A stretch of 64,000 nt of DNA from the NCBI GenBank assembly GCA_020848835.1, contig JADLHJ010000036.1, positions 1 to 64,000 of the forward strand, in the 5' to 3' direction. The notes under the pieces were generated by a model. It ran no database searches. It was not told where the DNA came from and was given only the letters and a program-made list of their open reading frames with translations. This document shows, piece by piece, positions 26,246 to 35,975 of this stretch (position 1 is its first letter; each line of letters begins with the position of its first letter). This DNA is from Candidatus Hydrogenedentota bacterium. GTDB lineage: Bacteria > Hydrogenedentota > Hydrogenedentia > Hydrogenedentales > SLHB01. A program made the position numbers and the translations under genes.

Positions 26246-27617
26246 CTTTTGGGCGAGCGTCAAGGTCCGCCTCGCCTTGCTGGCGGGCGCTCTCATCGCG
26301 TGTTGTACGCTCGCCGCATTTGGGCTCGCGTATGCCAATTTGGTGCTGGCGTTGCAAAGCAACGTCGATCATTACTTGAGCGCGGAGTTAAACGAGTTCA
26401 AAAATATTTATAACAGCGGCGGGTTGGACGCGCTGCGTGAAGAAGTCCACCTCGAAGAAACTGCGCAAGGCAGCTCCAATATTTTCATTCAAGTGTTCGA
26501 TGCATCCGGCAACGCGGTTCTTTCCAGCGATAAGACGCACTGGGGCGCCGCGGCCGAATGGAGCGGGCCCATTCCGCCCGCGGGACACAGCACTTTTCAA
26601 ACTGTTGTGGCGGAACCAGACGGCAGACCAGGCCGGCGTATTGAAGGTCATATTACGGGAGACGTTTTCGTTGTCATGGGAGTGGGCACGGACCAGCACC
26701 GCGTTGTGCTCGATGCGTTCCGGGAACGTTTTATAGAAGTCTTTGTACTCGTCGTTTGCATCAGTCTGCTGGGTGCGTGGCTTGTTGCGCGGCGCGCGAT
26801 GCGCGGTGTGGAAGCGGTCACCGTCGCCGCGGAGGAGATTGCAGGCGGGGCGCTCGACCGCAGAATCGTTGGCCACGGTTACGGCTACGAGATCGACCGA
26901 CTTGGAAGCGTGTTCAACGCCATGATTGAAAAAGTTGTCGCGCTTATCAAAGAGGCCCGCACGCTGAATGACAACATCGCGCACGAGCTGCGCAGCCCGC
27001 TGACGCGCATCCGAGGCATCGCGGAGACATCGGCGATAAGCAACGCGTCTTCAAAGGACTGTCGCGAACTGGCCTCGAACGTTGTGGAAGAGTGCGACGG
27101 TTTGTTGAATGTTGTGAATTCCATGCTCACGATTGCCCAGATCGAATCGGGACTTGCGAAATTCGACACGCAGCCGGTCGATTGCGGACGCCTGGTGCAG
27201 GACACCAGCGATCTCTTTTTGCCGCTGGCCGAGGACAGGCGCATCACGCTGGAAACGACGGTCGTAGATGGCGTCACGGTGAGCGGCGATCGCGCGCGGC
27301 TGCATCAGGCCATTGCGAATTTAATTGATAACGCGCTGAAATACACTGCGCCGGGCGGTAAGGTTTCCGTGTCGCTGGTGCGCAACAACGGCAGCGCGCT
27401 TATATCAGTAGAAGACAGTGGCGTTGGTATTGGTCAAAACGATCTTCCACACATCTTTCAACGATTCTACCGTAGCGAAAATATTCCTTCCGTACCGGGC
27501 AACGGACTTGGCCTCGGCCTCGTACACGCCATCGTTACCGGGCACGGCGGCGAAGTAGATGTCTCCAGCCGTCTGGGCCACGGCTCGACCTTTCGCGTGA
27601 CCCTTCCTTCGTCGTAG
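26223..27617 (+). CDS. Heavy-metal sensor histidine kinase (CusS/CzcS-like)
   Basis: 464 residues. Two membrane segments (about 12-35 and 170-190) enclose a periplasmic sensor domain. A HAMP domain follows, then HisKA with H254 (NIAHELRSPLTRIRG) and a HATPase with N-box (NLIDNALKYTAPGG), G1 (DSGVGIG) and GLGLGLVHAIV. It overlaps the response-regulator gene and precedes the CBA efflux genes. It should sense periplasmic metal and phosphorylate the partner regulator. Which metal cannot be read from the sequence. Confidence 0.93.
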   Translation: MPSGSKSNFWASVKVRLALLAGALIACCTLAAFGLAYANLVLALQSNVDHYLSAELNEFKNIYNSGGLDALREEVHLEETAQGSSNIFIQVFDASGNAVLSSDKTHWGAAAEWSGPIPPAGHSTFQTVVAEPDGRPGRRIEGHITGDVFVVMGVGTDQHRVVLDAFRERFIEVFVLVVCISLLGAWLVARRAMRGVEAVTVAAEEIAGGALDRRIVGHGYGYEIDRLGSVFNAMIEKVVALIKEARTLNDNIAHELRSPLTRIRGIAETSAISNASSKDCRELASNVVEECDGLLNVVNSMLTIAQIESGLAKFDTQPVDCGRLVQDTSDLFLPLAEDRRITLETTVVDGVTVSGDRARLHQAIANLIDNALKYTAPGGKVSVSLVRNNGSALISVEDSGVGIGQNDLPHIFQRFYRSENIPSVPGNGLGLGLVHAIVTGHGGEVDVSSRLGHGSTFRVTLPSS

Positions 27618-27722
27618 ACGCCTCCCCTCACCGTATTCCGTTTTCAATCGTTCACGGCGGCTTCCACATTGCCGAACCGTAATGTGGCGACAAAGTTTTG
27701 GTCACTACCGGCGGGCATTATT

Positions 27723-27749
27723 CATTGAAGCAACGCAGGTGCTTCAATG
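27723..27749 (+). promoter_or_regulatory. Inverted repeat overlapping the efflux-gene start codon
   Basis: Two perfect 9-bp arms, CATTGAAGC (27723-27731) and GCTTCAATG (27741-27749), are separated by nine bases. The right arm contains the ATG of the TolC-like gene. As RNA it would fold into a hairpin hiding the start codon; as DNA it has the symmetry of an operator. A second in-frame ATG follows directly at 27750. Either role is an inference. Confidence 0.5.
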
Positions 27750-29303
27750 ATGTTTGTGCGAAATACATGGTCAGCCGGCATTGCGGGAACGCTTTGCATG
27801 CTCTTCGCCATCGCCGCGGATTCGCAGGAGTCTTTCTCTCTTACGGGCGATGTGACGCTCGCGCAGTGTATTGCACACGCGCTCACGCACAGCCCACGTA
27901 TGGAGGCATTCGCCGCGGACGTACGCGCCGCTGAGGCCGCGCAACTTCAAGCGAAAGCGCGGCCAAACCCGTATCTATCGCTTGAAGTGGAAGACGTGCG
28001 CTGGCAGGGTGGCCCAGGAACAACCACGACGAGCAGCTCGTTCGATCGCACGCCGGGCTCGCTATCCATCGATACAAGCGGCGGTCAAGGCAACACGTCA
28101 ATCACCGGCACACGCCCCGCGCGTGCAATTGCATATGGCCGCGCGCATGAAGATGGGCCTCACAGCGGTTTCGCCGAGTCTGACTTTACGCTCCGCATTT
28201 CACAGGTCGTTGAGCTGGGCGGAAAACGCGCCAAGCGCATCGCACTGGCGGACCGCGAGCACGCCGCTGCTGCGTGGGACTATGAACGTGCACGCGCGGA
28301 CCTCTGCGCGGAAGTGGCGCAAGCATTTACCGGCGTGCTCGTAGCGCAACGCCGAATTGAACTATCTCAAGAAGCCGTGCGCCTTGCGCAGGAAACGCAG
28401 CGGGCAGTGGACGCGCGCGTAGACGCGGGAAAAGTTTCACCGATTGAGGCCGACAAAGCGCGCATCCCCGTCGCGCAGGCAAACACCGAAGCGGACAGCG
28501 CACGCGAAGGGTTGGAAGCGGCGCGCGCGCAACTCGCCGGCGTTTGCGGCGAATCTGCGACGGCGTTCGGCGATGCGGTTGGAAACCTCGACGAACTATC
28601 CGAGCCCGCCGATCTGAATCGCATGCTGGACGCAATCGAAAAAAATCCCGACCCCGCGCGATGGACTGCTGAAATGGACGTGAAGGACGCGACCATCGAA
28701 AGTGAGCGTGCAAAGGCGAAGCCGGACCTCACGTTGACGTTAGGTGTCCGCATCACACCGCTGGCCTCGCGGCACGAACGCGACTGGTCGTTCAACTCCG
28801 ATGGCGTGTTTTCCGCAAACCGTTCGAACATTGATCCGGACCGGGACTTCGATACGCGGCTGGTGTTCGAAGTTGGCTTGCCCTTGCCAATTTTCGATCG
28901 CAATAAAGGAAACATCGGGCAGGCAGAGGCGCTGGCAACGAAATCCCGCGCGCTTGCCAAAGACGCCCAATTGCGGACCCGCGCGGATTTGACCAAGGCG
29001 TTTCACGAGGTGTCCAGCGCGTATGTAAGTGCGCAACGCATCTCAACAGAAATCATGCCCGCTGCGAAAGAGGCCTTTGAAAGGACGCAGATAGGATATC
29101 GCGAGGGAAAGTTCACCTACACGGATCTTGTAGATGCCGAGCGCACGCTGTTTGACGCGCGGCGCGACTACCTAGATGCCGTGCGCGCCTATCACGATGC
29201 AAACATCGCGCTTGAGCGGTTGAGCGGCGGCAGTGTTCCCGAGTCCGCGCCAGCTACTCCGATTGATCTCTCACCTTCCGGGGACAACCATGAACCGAAA
29301 TAG
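27747..29303 (+). CDS. TolC-family outer-membrane channel of heavy-metal efflux (CzcC/CusC-like)
   Basis: 518 residues with an N-terminal signal peptide (cleavage near ADSQ). Two outer-membrane efflux protein (OEP) repeats with long helices (SLTGDVTLAQCIAHALTHSP, then VVELGGKRAKRIALADREH, and in the second half FDRNKGNIGQAEALATKSRA and YREGKFTYTDLVDAERTL). A Gly/Ser/Thr-rich insertion of about 50 residues interrupts the first strand region (around 85-135). It forms the outer channel for the adaptor and pump encoded next. The 3' end overlaps the adaptor start by 14 bases. Confidence 0.92.
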   Translation: MMFVRNTWSAGIAGTLCMLFAIAADSQESFSLTGDVTLAQCIAHALTHSPRMEAFAADVRAAEAAQLQAKARPNPYLSLEVEDVRWQGGPGTTTTSSSFDRTPGSLSIDTSGGQGNTSITGTRPARAIAYGRAHEDGPHSGFAESDFTLRISQVVELGGKRAKRIALADREHAAAAWDYERARADLCAEVAQAFTGVLVAQRRIELSQEAVRLAQETQRAVDARVDAGKVSPIEADKARIPVAQANTEADSAREGLEAARAQLAGVCGESATAFGDAVGNLDELSEPADLNRMLDAIEKNPDPARWTAEMDVKDATIESERAKAKPDLTLTLGVRITPLASRHERDWSFNSDGVFSANRSNIDPDRDFDTRLVFEVGLPLPIFDRNKGNIGQAEALATKSRALAKDAQLRTRADLTKAFHEVSSAYVSAQRISTEIMPAAKEAFERTQIGYREGKFTYTDLVDAERTLFDARRDYLDAVRAYHDANIALERLSGGSVPESAPATPIDLSPSGDNHEPK

Positions 29304-30501
29304 ATTTACGTTGTTTGGGTATCGTTCTATTTGCGCGACCACTTTTCTGTTTCTGCTTGCCATTTTCGCGGCCGCCGTTTTTTATACAAAACTGCACACC
29401 GTGCACGCCGCCGAGGAAGCCGCAGCAGAAGAAACCGTGCCGGAGGGCGTTGTTCCGTTCACCGACGAGCAAATTGAAAAGTATGGTGTCATTATCGCGA
29501 CAGCATCAGGCGGAACGCTGCACAACTACATCGCATTGTCCGGTGAAATTCGGCTGAACGCAGACAAAGTTGCGCATGTCACACTTCCTGTCAAAGGTTA
29601 CGCGCAGGAGATTCGAAAGAGTCTTGGCGATGCCGTGACACAGGGCGAAGTGCTCGCAACGTTCAAGAGCCGCGAACTTGCAGAAGCGCGAGCCGCGTAC
29701 GTTGCCGCGCAAGCCCGGCTTGGTATTGCGCAGACGAAGTTGAAGCGTGAAAAGTCGCTTTTCGAGCAAAAGGTATCGCCGCAGCAGGATTATCTCGATG
29801 CAGAGCGCGATGTTGCCGAGACGAGCATTTCCATGCAAGCCGCCGAGCAACAACTGCGCACGCTCGGCTATGAAGACGCAGACTTCAAATCGATCGGCAA
29901 ACAATCGAAGGACGCGTACACACGCTTCGTGCTTCAATCGCCCATGGCCGGCACGATTATCGAGAAGCACATTTCGCTGGGCGAACTTGTCGCCGCCGAT
30001 ACGACGGTATTCATTGTGGCCGATACTTCCGGCGTGTGGGCCGACTTCACCGTTACGCAAGATGACCTTGCGCGTGTGCGCGTAGGCCAAAAAATCGCAG
30101 TGGTCACCGATGCCGGAAACGCTCCAACCGATGCAACGGTTTCCTACGTCGGCCCTGTGATGAATTCGGACACGCGCAGCGCTCTTGCCCGTGTCGTCAT
30201 GGATAACGCGAAAGGCGACAGGGTTCCAGGGCAATTCGTCACCGGAAAGATCCTCGTAGACAGTTACGATGCCGCCGTCCTTGTTCCTCCGTCTGCTGTG
30301 CAATCCGTCGATGGCGTGCCCAGCGTATTCGTGAAAGTGGAAGGTGGTTTCGAAACGCGGCCCATTAAGACTGGGCGCTCCACCGACGACGGCCTGGAAG
30401 TGGTGTCCGGATTGCAGGCCGGAGAAACTTACGCGAACACAAACACATTTGTGATCAAGGCGCAGCTCGGCAAGGGCGAAGCCGGCCACGAGGAAGAGTA
30501 A
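29290..30501 (+). CDS. RND efflux periplasmic adaptor (CzcB/CusB-like)
   Basis: About 403 residues from the ATG at 29290, overlapping the TolC gene. One N-terminal membrane/signal segment, then a barrel-sandwich (VTLPVKGYAQEIRKSLGDAV), a helical hairpin (ARAAYVAAQARLGIAQTKLK) and a beta-barrel/membrane-proximal domain (SPMAGTIIEKHISLGELV, VPPSAVQSVDGVPSVF). It links the inner-membrane pump and outer channel. The N-terminal His-rich metal domain of classical CzcB is absent. Six bases separate it from the pump gene. Confidence 0.93.
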   Translation: MNRNRFTLFGYRSICATTFLFLLAIFAAAVFYTKLHTVHAAEEAAAEETVPEGVVPFTDEQIEKYGVIIATASGGTLHNYIALSGEIRLNADKVAHVTLPVKGYAQEIRKSLGDAVTQGEVLATFKSRELAEARAAYVAAQARLGIAQTKLKREKSLFEQKVSPQQDYLDAERDVAETSISMQAAEQQLRTLGYEDADFKSIGKQSKDAYTRFVLQSPMAGTIIEKHISLGELVAADTTVFIVADTSGVWADFTVTQDDLARVRVGQKIAVVTDAGNAPTDATVSYVGPVMNSDTRSALARVVMDNAKGDRVPGQFVTGKILVDSYDAAVLVPPSAVQSVDGVPSVFVKVEGGFETRPIKTGRSTDDGLEVVSGLQAGETYANTNTFVIKAQLGKGEAGHEEE

Positions 30502-30507
30502 CGCCGA

Positions 30508-33500
30508 ATGCTCGAACGCGTCCTAAAGTTTTCGCTTGAGCACCGCTATCTTGTCGTATTGATAACGCTGTTCGCTGCCGCAGCCGGCACGTATTCGTTC
30601 ACACAACTCAAGATCGACGCCGTTCCGGACATCACCAACAATCAGGTGGCAATCAATACTTCGATTCCGTCGCTCTCTTCCGAGGAGGTCGAGCGACAGG
30701 TCGCCTATATCATCGAAACATCGCTCGCCGGTATTCCAGGACTGCAAGAGACGCGGTCGATATCGCGGAACGGCTTCTGCCAGATCATCGCGATATTCGA
30801 CGATGCAATCGACCCTTACTTCGCGCGGCAACAAATCACCGAACGAATCAGTGAAATGCGCGGCTTGCTTCCGTCCGGCGCCGAACCATCGCTTGGTCCG
30901 ATGGCAACTGGCTTGGGTGAAGTGTACATGTACGCGCTAGCGTTCGAGCACGAAGATGGTCAAGGCGCGGAAGTAAAATCGGGCGAACCAGGTTGGCAAT
31001 CGGACGGAACATATTTGACTCAGGAAGGCGAGACGCTGCGGACGGAAGCGGAGCGACTGGCATATTTGCGCACGCTGCAAGACTGGGTAATCAAGCCGCA
31101 GTTACGGGGGATTCCGGGACTCGCGGATGTCGAGACCTTGGGCGGTTATCAGAAGCAGTACCAGATTCGTCCTAATCCGCGCCGCTTGGCGTCGTTTGGC
31201 CTGACCTTTGACGATCTCGCCGCCGCGGTTCAACGAAACAATTCGAGCATTGGTGGAGGATACGTCGAGCGCAACGGGGAAGGTTTCGCAATTCGCGCGG
31301 ACGGACGCGTGCGCTCGCTCGATGAACTATCTAACCTCGTGATCGAAGTGCGTAACAACGCGCCTATCTACATCCGCGATGTTGCCGAACTCGGTATTGG
31401 CGGCGAATTGCGCGCGGGGACCGCGACGATGAACGGGCGTGAAGTCGTTGGTGGTACCGCACTCATGCTTGTTGGTGCGAACAGTCGCATCGTTGCAAAA
31501 CTGGTCGGCGACCGCATCACAGAGGTGCGCCGCACCTTGCCGCCGGACATCGCGTTGACGACGGTGATCGATCGCACCAGACTTGTCGATGCGACGATCC
31601 GGACCGTAGCCAAGAATCTGATTGAAGGCGCGGTGCTTGTCGTCATCGTCCTGTTTTTATTGCTGGGCAATGCACGCGCCGCGTTTATCGCGACCCTCGC
31701 TATTCCATTGAGCATGTTGATTGCCGCATTCGGTATGGTGCAGTTCAACGTCAGCGGCAACTTGATGAGCCTAGGTGCGATTGACTTTGGATTGATCGTG
31801 GACGGCGCGGTCATCATTATCGAGAACTGCCTGCGTGAGTTGAACGAAACGTCACAGCGATTGAACCGTCGTCTCACGATGGAAGAACGCGTTCACACGA
31901 TACTACACGCAGCCACACAGGTGCGCAGCGCCACCGCGTTTGGCGAGGCGATCATCATCACCGTTTATATTCCAATCCTCTTGCTCACGGGCACTGAAGG
32001 AAAAATGTTCCAGCCGATGGCGGCGACGGTGATCTTCGCGTTGGCGGGCGCGTTCGTCTTGTCGCTGACGTTTATCCCGGCGCTGGCCGGAATTGTATTG
32101 CGTGGTGCGCACAGCGATCGGCAGACCTTTTTCATGCGTATGGCGCACGCAGCCTATGCGCCGCTGCTTCACTTTGCGCTTCGTGCGCGTTACGCGGTCA
32201 TTGCAGGCGCAATCGCAATCCTCGCAGGCACGGTCTTCATGATGATGCAGTTGGGCCAGGAGTTTATTCCGCAACTCGACGAGGGCGATTTCGACATCCT
32301 CACTGCGCGGATACCGAGCATGGGCTTGACCGAATCGACGCGGTTGCAGATGGAAGTCGAAAAGGAACTGATGAAGTTTCCCGAAGTGAAGCTGGCCTAT
32401 TCCAAAACAGGCACCGCGGACATGGCTTCCGATCCGCTCGCGCCCTGCAATTCGGATACCTTCGTCGTCTTAAAGGCAAAGTCCGAATGGCCCAATCCAA
32501 ATGACAGCAAAGAGGCGTTGCGCGAGCGCATCGAATCGGCGCTTGAAGAAATACCCGGCATTGAATACGAGTATTCGCAACCGATCGAAGATCGCTTCAA
32601 CGAAATGATCGAAGGCGTGCGCCAGGACGTGGCCATCAAGGTCTACGGCGATACCTACGAAAATATCCTGCCTGTCGCAAAAGCAATCACCGCGGTCGTT
32701 CAGAAGGTTCCCGGCGCGGCAGATGTACAGATGCAACAGGTCGAAGGCCTGCCCATGATCGACATCGAATACGATCGCGCGGCGTTAACGCGATACGGGA
32801 TCAGCGTCGCGGATGTCGAGTCAATCATCGCGACCGCGGGAGTCGGCCGCGAAGCTGGCACAGTCTTCGAAGGCGACCGGCGTTTTCCAATTGTCGTGAG
32901 ACTGGCCGACAACGTACGCGAGGACTTGCGCGCGATCGAGGAATTGCCAGTGCCCCTGCCCAAAGCAAAGACCCCGGTCAAACAAGAAGAGGGCGAGACC
33001 GCACCCTCCAGCGTGTCGGGCGGCGTCGGGTATGTGCCGCTGAAAGAAGTCGCGCACCTCCGCGTCACCGAAGGGCTGAATGAAATCGGGCGCGACAACG
33101 CGAAGCGCCGCATCTATGTGAAGGCAAATGTGCGTGGCCGCGATATTGCTTCTTTCGTTGAAGATGCGAAGAAGCAAATTGCGGACGGCGTAAATATTCC
33201 GGCCGGGATCTGGCTCGAATGGGGCGGGCAGTTCGAAACTTTGGTTGCCGCGCGCGAGCGTCTGGCAATCGTGGTGCCGTTCTGCCTGCTCCTTATTATG
33301 CTCCTGCTCTTCACTTCGTTCGGCTCGATGCGGCTTGCCTTGCTCGTGTTCTCGGGGGTCCCCTTCGCGCTGACCGGCGGCGTACTCTCGCTGTGGCTAC
33401 GCGGTTATCCGTTCTCGATTACGGCAGCGGTAGGCTTGATCGCGTTGTCTGGCGTCGCGGTATTAAACGGCCTCGTGATGGTGACGGTAATCCATCAACT

Positions 33501-33768
33501 CTTAAACGAAGGCCACGCATTACAGGACGCCATTCGCAAAGGCAGCCTGATGCGTCTGCGCCCAGTCCTCACGACAGCGCTGGTCGCATCGCTCGGATTC
33601 ATCCCCATGGCGCTAGCGACGGGCACAGGCGCGGAAGTGCAGAAGCCGCTCGCCACCGTCGTAATCGGCGGATTGATTTCGAGCACGATACTTACACTGC
33701 TCGTGCTGCCGGCACTCTACCGCGTGTTCGGCAATTCAAAAGCCGACGGTCCAAAACTTCGAGTGTAG
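30508..33768 (+). CDS. czcA: CzcA/CusA-family heavy-metal RND efflux pump
   Basis: 1086 residues, the usual length for HME-RND pumps. The opening MLERVLKFSLEHRYLVVLITL and the fourth-segment motif with D426, D432 and E439 (IDFGLIVDGAVIIIEN) are the proton-relay/metal signature of the CzcA type (divalent cations) rather than CusA. Two large periplasmic domains and about twelve membrane segments are present. An unusual Pro/Lys/Glu-rich insertion (around KAKTPVKQEEGETAPS) lies in the second periplasmic domain. It works with the upstream adaptor and channel as a three-part export machine. The substrate is likely Zn/Co/Cd/Ni-like; this is inferred from the motif. Confidence 0.93.
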   Translation: MLERVLKFSLEHRYLVVLITLFAAAAGTYSFTQLKIDAVPDITNNQVAINTSIPSLSSEEVERQVAYIIETSLAGIPGLQETRSISRNGFCQIIAIFDDAIDPYFARQQITERISEMRGLLPSGAEPSLGPMATGLGEVYMYALAFEHEDGQGAEVKSGEPGWQSDGTYLTQEGETLRTEAERLAYLRTLQDWVIKPQLRGIPGLADVETLGGYQKQYQIRPNPRRLASFGLTFDDLAAAVQRNNSSIGGGYVERNGEGFAIRADGRVRSLDELSNLVIEVRNNAPIYIRDVAELGIGGELRAGTATMNGREVVGGTALMLVGANSRIVAKLVGDRITEVRRTLPPDIALTTVIDRTRLVDATIRTVAKNLIEGAVLVVIVLFLLLGNARAAFIATLAIPLSMLIAAFGMVQFNVSGNLMSLGAIDFGLIVDGAVIIIENCLRELNETSQRLNRRLTMEERVHTILHAATQVRSATAFGEAIIITVYIPILLLTGTEGKMFQPMAATVIFALAGAFVLSLTFIPALAGIVLRGAHSDRQTFFMRMAHAAYAPLLHFALRARYAVIAGAIAILAGTVFMMMQLGQEFIPQLDEGDFDILTARIPSMGLTESTRLQMEVEKELMKFPEVKLAYSKTGTADMASDPLAPCNSDTFVVLKAKSEWPNPNDSKEALRERIESALEEIPGIEYEYSQPIEDRFNEMIEGVRQDVAIKVYGDTYENILPVAKAITAVVQKVPGAADVQMQQVEGLPMIDIEYDRAALTRYGISVADVESIIATAGVGREAGTVFEGDRRFPIVVRLADNVREDLRAIEELPVPLPKAKTPVKQEEGETAPSSVSGGVGYVPLKEVAHLRVTEGLNEIGRDNAKRRIYVKANVRGRDIASFVEDAKKQIADGVNIPAGIWLEWGGQFETLVAARERLAIVVPFCLLLIMLLLFTSFGSMRLALLVFSGVPFALTGGVLSLWLRGYPFSITAAVGLIALSGVAVLNGLVMVTVIHQLLNEGHALQDAIRKGSLMRLRPVLTTALVASLGFIPMALATGTGAEVQKPLATVVIGGLISSTILTLLVLPALYRVFGNSKADGPKLRV

Positions 33769-33779
33769 TGTGGCGGGCG

Positions 33780-35954
33780 TTATTCCGCGATGAATCCGTG
33801 CGCAAGGCCGAGGTAGTAGGCCAGCAGAAACGGCACGCCCTCGCGCAGGCGCGTGCCATCGGCGTCGTGCGATAGCGTCCACGGATCGTCGCCCCAGTAG
33901 ATCGCGTGACTCTCGTCGATGCGGAACGGTTTGCCATCGTTGCGGTGTCCCTTGCCGAGGTGGCCGCCTCCGGGATCGCGCGTGTGATCGAGCAGCGGCG
34001 CCATGTCGATGCGATGCGCGTTCGACATGGGCCAATCAACAAGATCGATCGGATAACGTTTCAGCGTGTCGATGCTTTCTTCGAGCCACGGGCCTTCGGG
34101 CGACAAGTCCGTCGTGCCCCATTGGTCCGTTCGCGTTTTGCCCAGGTTGCACGCGGCGTACACAAAATTGAAGAACGGATTGCGCTCGTACTTCTCAACG
34201 CGCCAGTGGTAGTAGAGCGCGTTATGAAACATGTTCAGCAGTTTTGGATCGGTTTCGTAGCGAATGAGATGGTAGTAGTTCATGAAGGCCATGTTGTCGT
34301 CCGCCTGGCCGAAAGCGCCCGGCGCAAGCACGACCTTGGGCTGCGTCATCACGTTCATTGCGTAGCCTTCGTCCATTGCGAGCTTCATGAATACGTCGCG
34401 ATATTTCTGGTCTCCGGTGATGTGATGGGCGACGGTCAGGTACGTAAGGATGCTTGCAGAGTTCAAGCCGCGCTCCACCCACCATTCCGAATTACGATTG
34501 AGATCGTCCGGCGAGAAATGCGCCCAGCGCGTCGGAAGTCCGTCATGATCCACAAGCGCAAAATCGTGATCGATCAAGTGGTCCGTCATGCGACGCACGA
34601 CTTCGCAGACCGCTTCCTTCTCCGCCTCCGTCTCGCACACGTGGTCGAAGTAGATGCCGAAACCGAAGTAATAACCGTCGAGCTCATCGGAGCTGGAATC
34701 GCACTTCCAGTACCACTCTCCGGTTTCATCGATCGGCCAGCGTGGCGTGATCAATTTCCACAACGCATCGCGATCGCGGCGGCGCGCATTGTATTCGGCG
34801 TCTTCTTCCTTGTTTGGATCGGGACCACTGCGCGGTTCGACCGCGCGCGCGATAAATCCCTTCGGCGCGGGGTGTGTGCCGCCTTCGGTCACTTCGCTGA
34901 GGAACGCCAGCGCTTCGAATGCTTTCGCTGCGTCGCGTCGAAGTTTGTCACTCTTGGTGGCGGCGTAACTAAGACTCGCCGCGCCAAGGTATAGGCCAGT
35001 GAAATGTCCATCGTTATCCGTTGCTTCGGCGACTGCGGTTTCCAATGCGCCTGGCGCAGAGAGTTTTGCTGGGTTCACATAGCCGAGACGGGTGCGGCGG
35101 TGATACTTGTCGATCGCATCATCGAATAGCGCAGCTTTTTGGGCGAGCGTCGTTTGCTGAAACGTTATGCGCGAAACGCCGCCGGCCGTTGCGAACCACG
35201 CACTGCCATCGGGCGCGACGGTGATGTCGCGCACGTGATTATCGAGCAGCCAACGGCGGCCTTGACGAAACTCGAAAGCACCATCGTTGAAGCGAATCGC
35301 GCCGTTGGTCGTACCAAACCACACACCTTTCGGACCAGTCGCCATGCAGGTGAAATCGTTGAAGGGCAAACCGACTTCAGCGGTGAACAGCCGCCATTCA
35401 TCATCTTTCACGCGATAGCCAACACCTTGCGGGCAGGCGAACCAGAGATGTCCGTCTTGATCGTAGTCCACTGCGCGCACATCAACCGGCGCCCAGCGAA
35501 TTGCGCCGTTGCGCGGAAGCGCGAGCGACCATGTCTCTCCGTCGCCGAGGTACAAGCCGTTCGTCGAGGCGACGGCAATTTCGCCGTCGCGCGCCGCCGT
35601 GTCGCGAACATCCTCTTTATTGCTCACGTACACCGCGAGGCTTGGGTACCACGCAATTTCGTCCCATTTGAATGCGGCCGCGTGTGTAGTTTCTACAGCA
35701 GTCCATTTTAGATTGGCAAACTTCGCGGCCCCCTTGTCTGTATGTATGTGAATGGCGCCGTCCGTGTCGCACGCGATACGCGTGACATCGTTGGACGGCA
35801 GCCCGTCTTCTTGTGTGTAGGGAATGTGCGCCTGTTGTTCAAAAGCCTCAACACGATAAGGCGGCGCGATTTGCGCGGTTGCAATATGCGCGAACGGCAA
35901 AGCAAGCGTGATGACTATTGCGCGGCATGAAAATGGTGCGATTGAATTAAACAC
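33780..35954 (-). CDS. Secreted propeller plus alpha/alpha-toroid protein
   Basis: 724 residues; GTG start at 35954 with GGAGG six bases before it. A signal peptide (to about 28, AHIATAQ) is followed by repeats of the two-component-regulator propeller kind (QEDGLPSNDVTRIACD, LPFNDFTCMATGPKGVWFGT, LLDNHVRDITVAPDGSAWFA), about residues 45-270. The second half (about 300-720) is helical and Trp/Tyr-rich, with motifs such as DGYYFGFGIYFDHV and YYHLIRYETDP that resemble alpha/alpha-toroid polysaccharide-active folds. It is the last gene of a five-gene operon. A glycan-lyase or hydrolase-like role is inferred; no catalytic residues were identified. Confidence 0.75.
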   Translation of the reverse strand: MFNSIAPFSCRAIVITLALPFAHIATAQIAPPYRVEAFEQQAHIPYTQEDGLPSNDVTRIACDTDGAIHIHTDKGAAKFANLKWTAVETTHAAAFKWDEIAWYPSLAVYVSNKEDVRDTAARDGEIAVASTNGLYLGDGETWSLALPRNGAIRWAPVDVRAVDYDQDGHLWFACPQGVGYRVKDDEWRLFTAEVGLPFNDFTCMATGPKGVWFGTTNGAIRFNDGAFEFRQGRRWLLDNHVRDITVAPDGSAWFATAGGVSRITFQQTTLAQKAALFDDAIDKYHRRTRLGYVNPAKLSAPGALETAVAEATDNDGHFTGLYLGAASLSYAATKSDKLRRDAAKAFEALAFLSEVTEGGTHPAPKGFIARAVEPRSGPDPNKEEDAEYNARRRDRDALWKLITPRWPIDETGEWYWKCDSSSDELDGYYFGFGIYFDHVCETEAEKEAVCEVVRRMTDHLIDHDFALVDHDGLPTRWAHFSPDDLNRNSEWWVERGLNSASILTYLTVAHHITGDQKYRDVFMKLAMDEGYAMNVMTQPKVVLAPGAFGQADDNMAFMNYYHLIRYETDPKLLNMFHNALYYHWRVEKYERNPFFNFVYAACNLGKTRTDQWGTTDLSPEGPWLEESIDTLKRYPIDLVDWPMSNAHRIDMAPLLDHTRDPGGGHLGKGHRNDGKPFRIDESHAIYWGDDPWTLSHDADGTRLREGVPFLLAYYLGLAHGFIAE

Positions 35955-35975
35955 GACATACCTCCGTTCCGTACT

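Noticed and set aside
29506..30489. 327-codon minus-strand frame
   Set aside because: Antisense to the periplasmic adaptor gene of the metal efflux operon.
33906..34994. 362-codon plus-strand frame
   Set aside because: Antisense to the propeller/toroid gene; no domain character.
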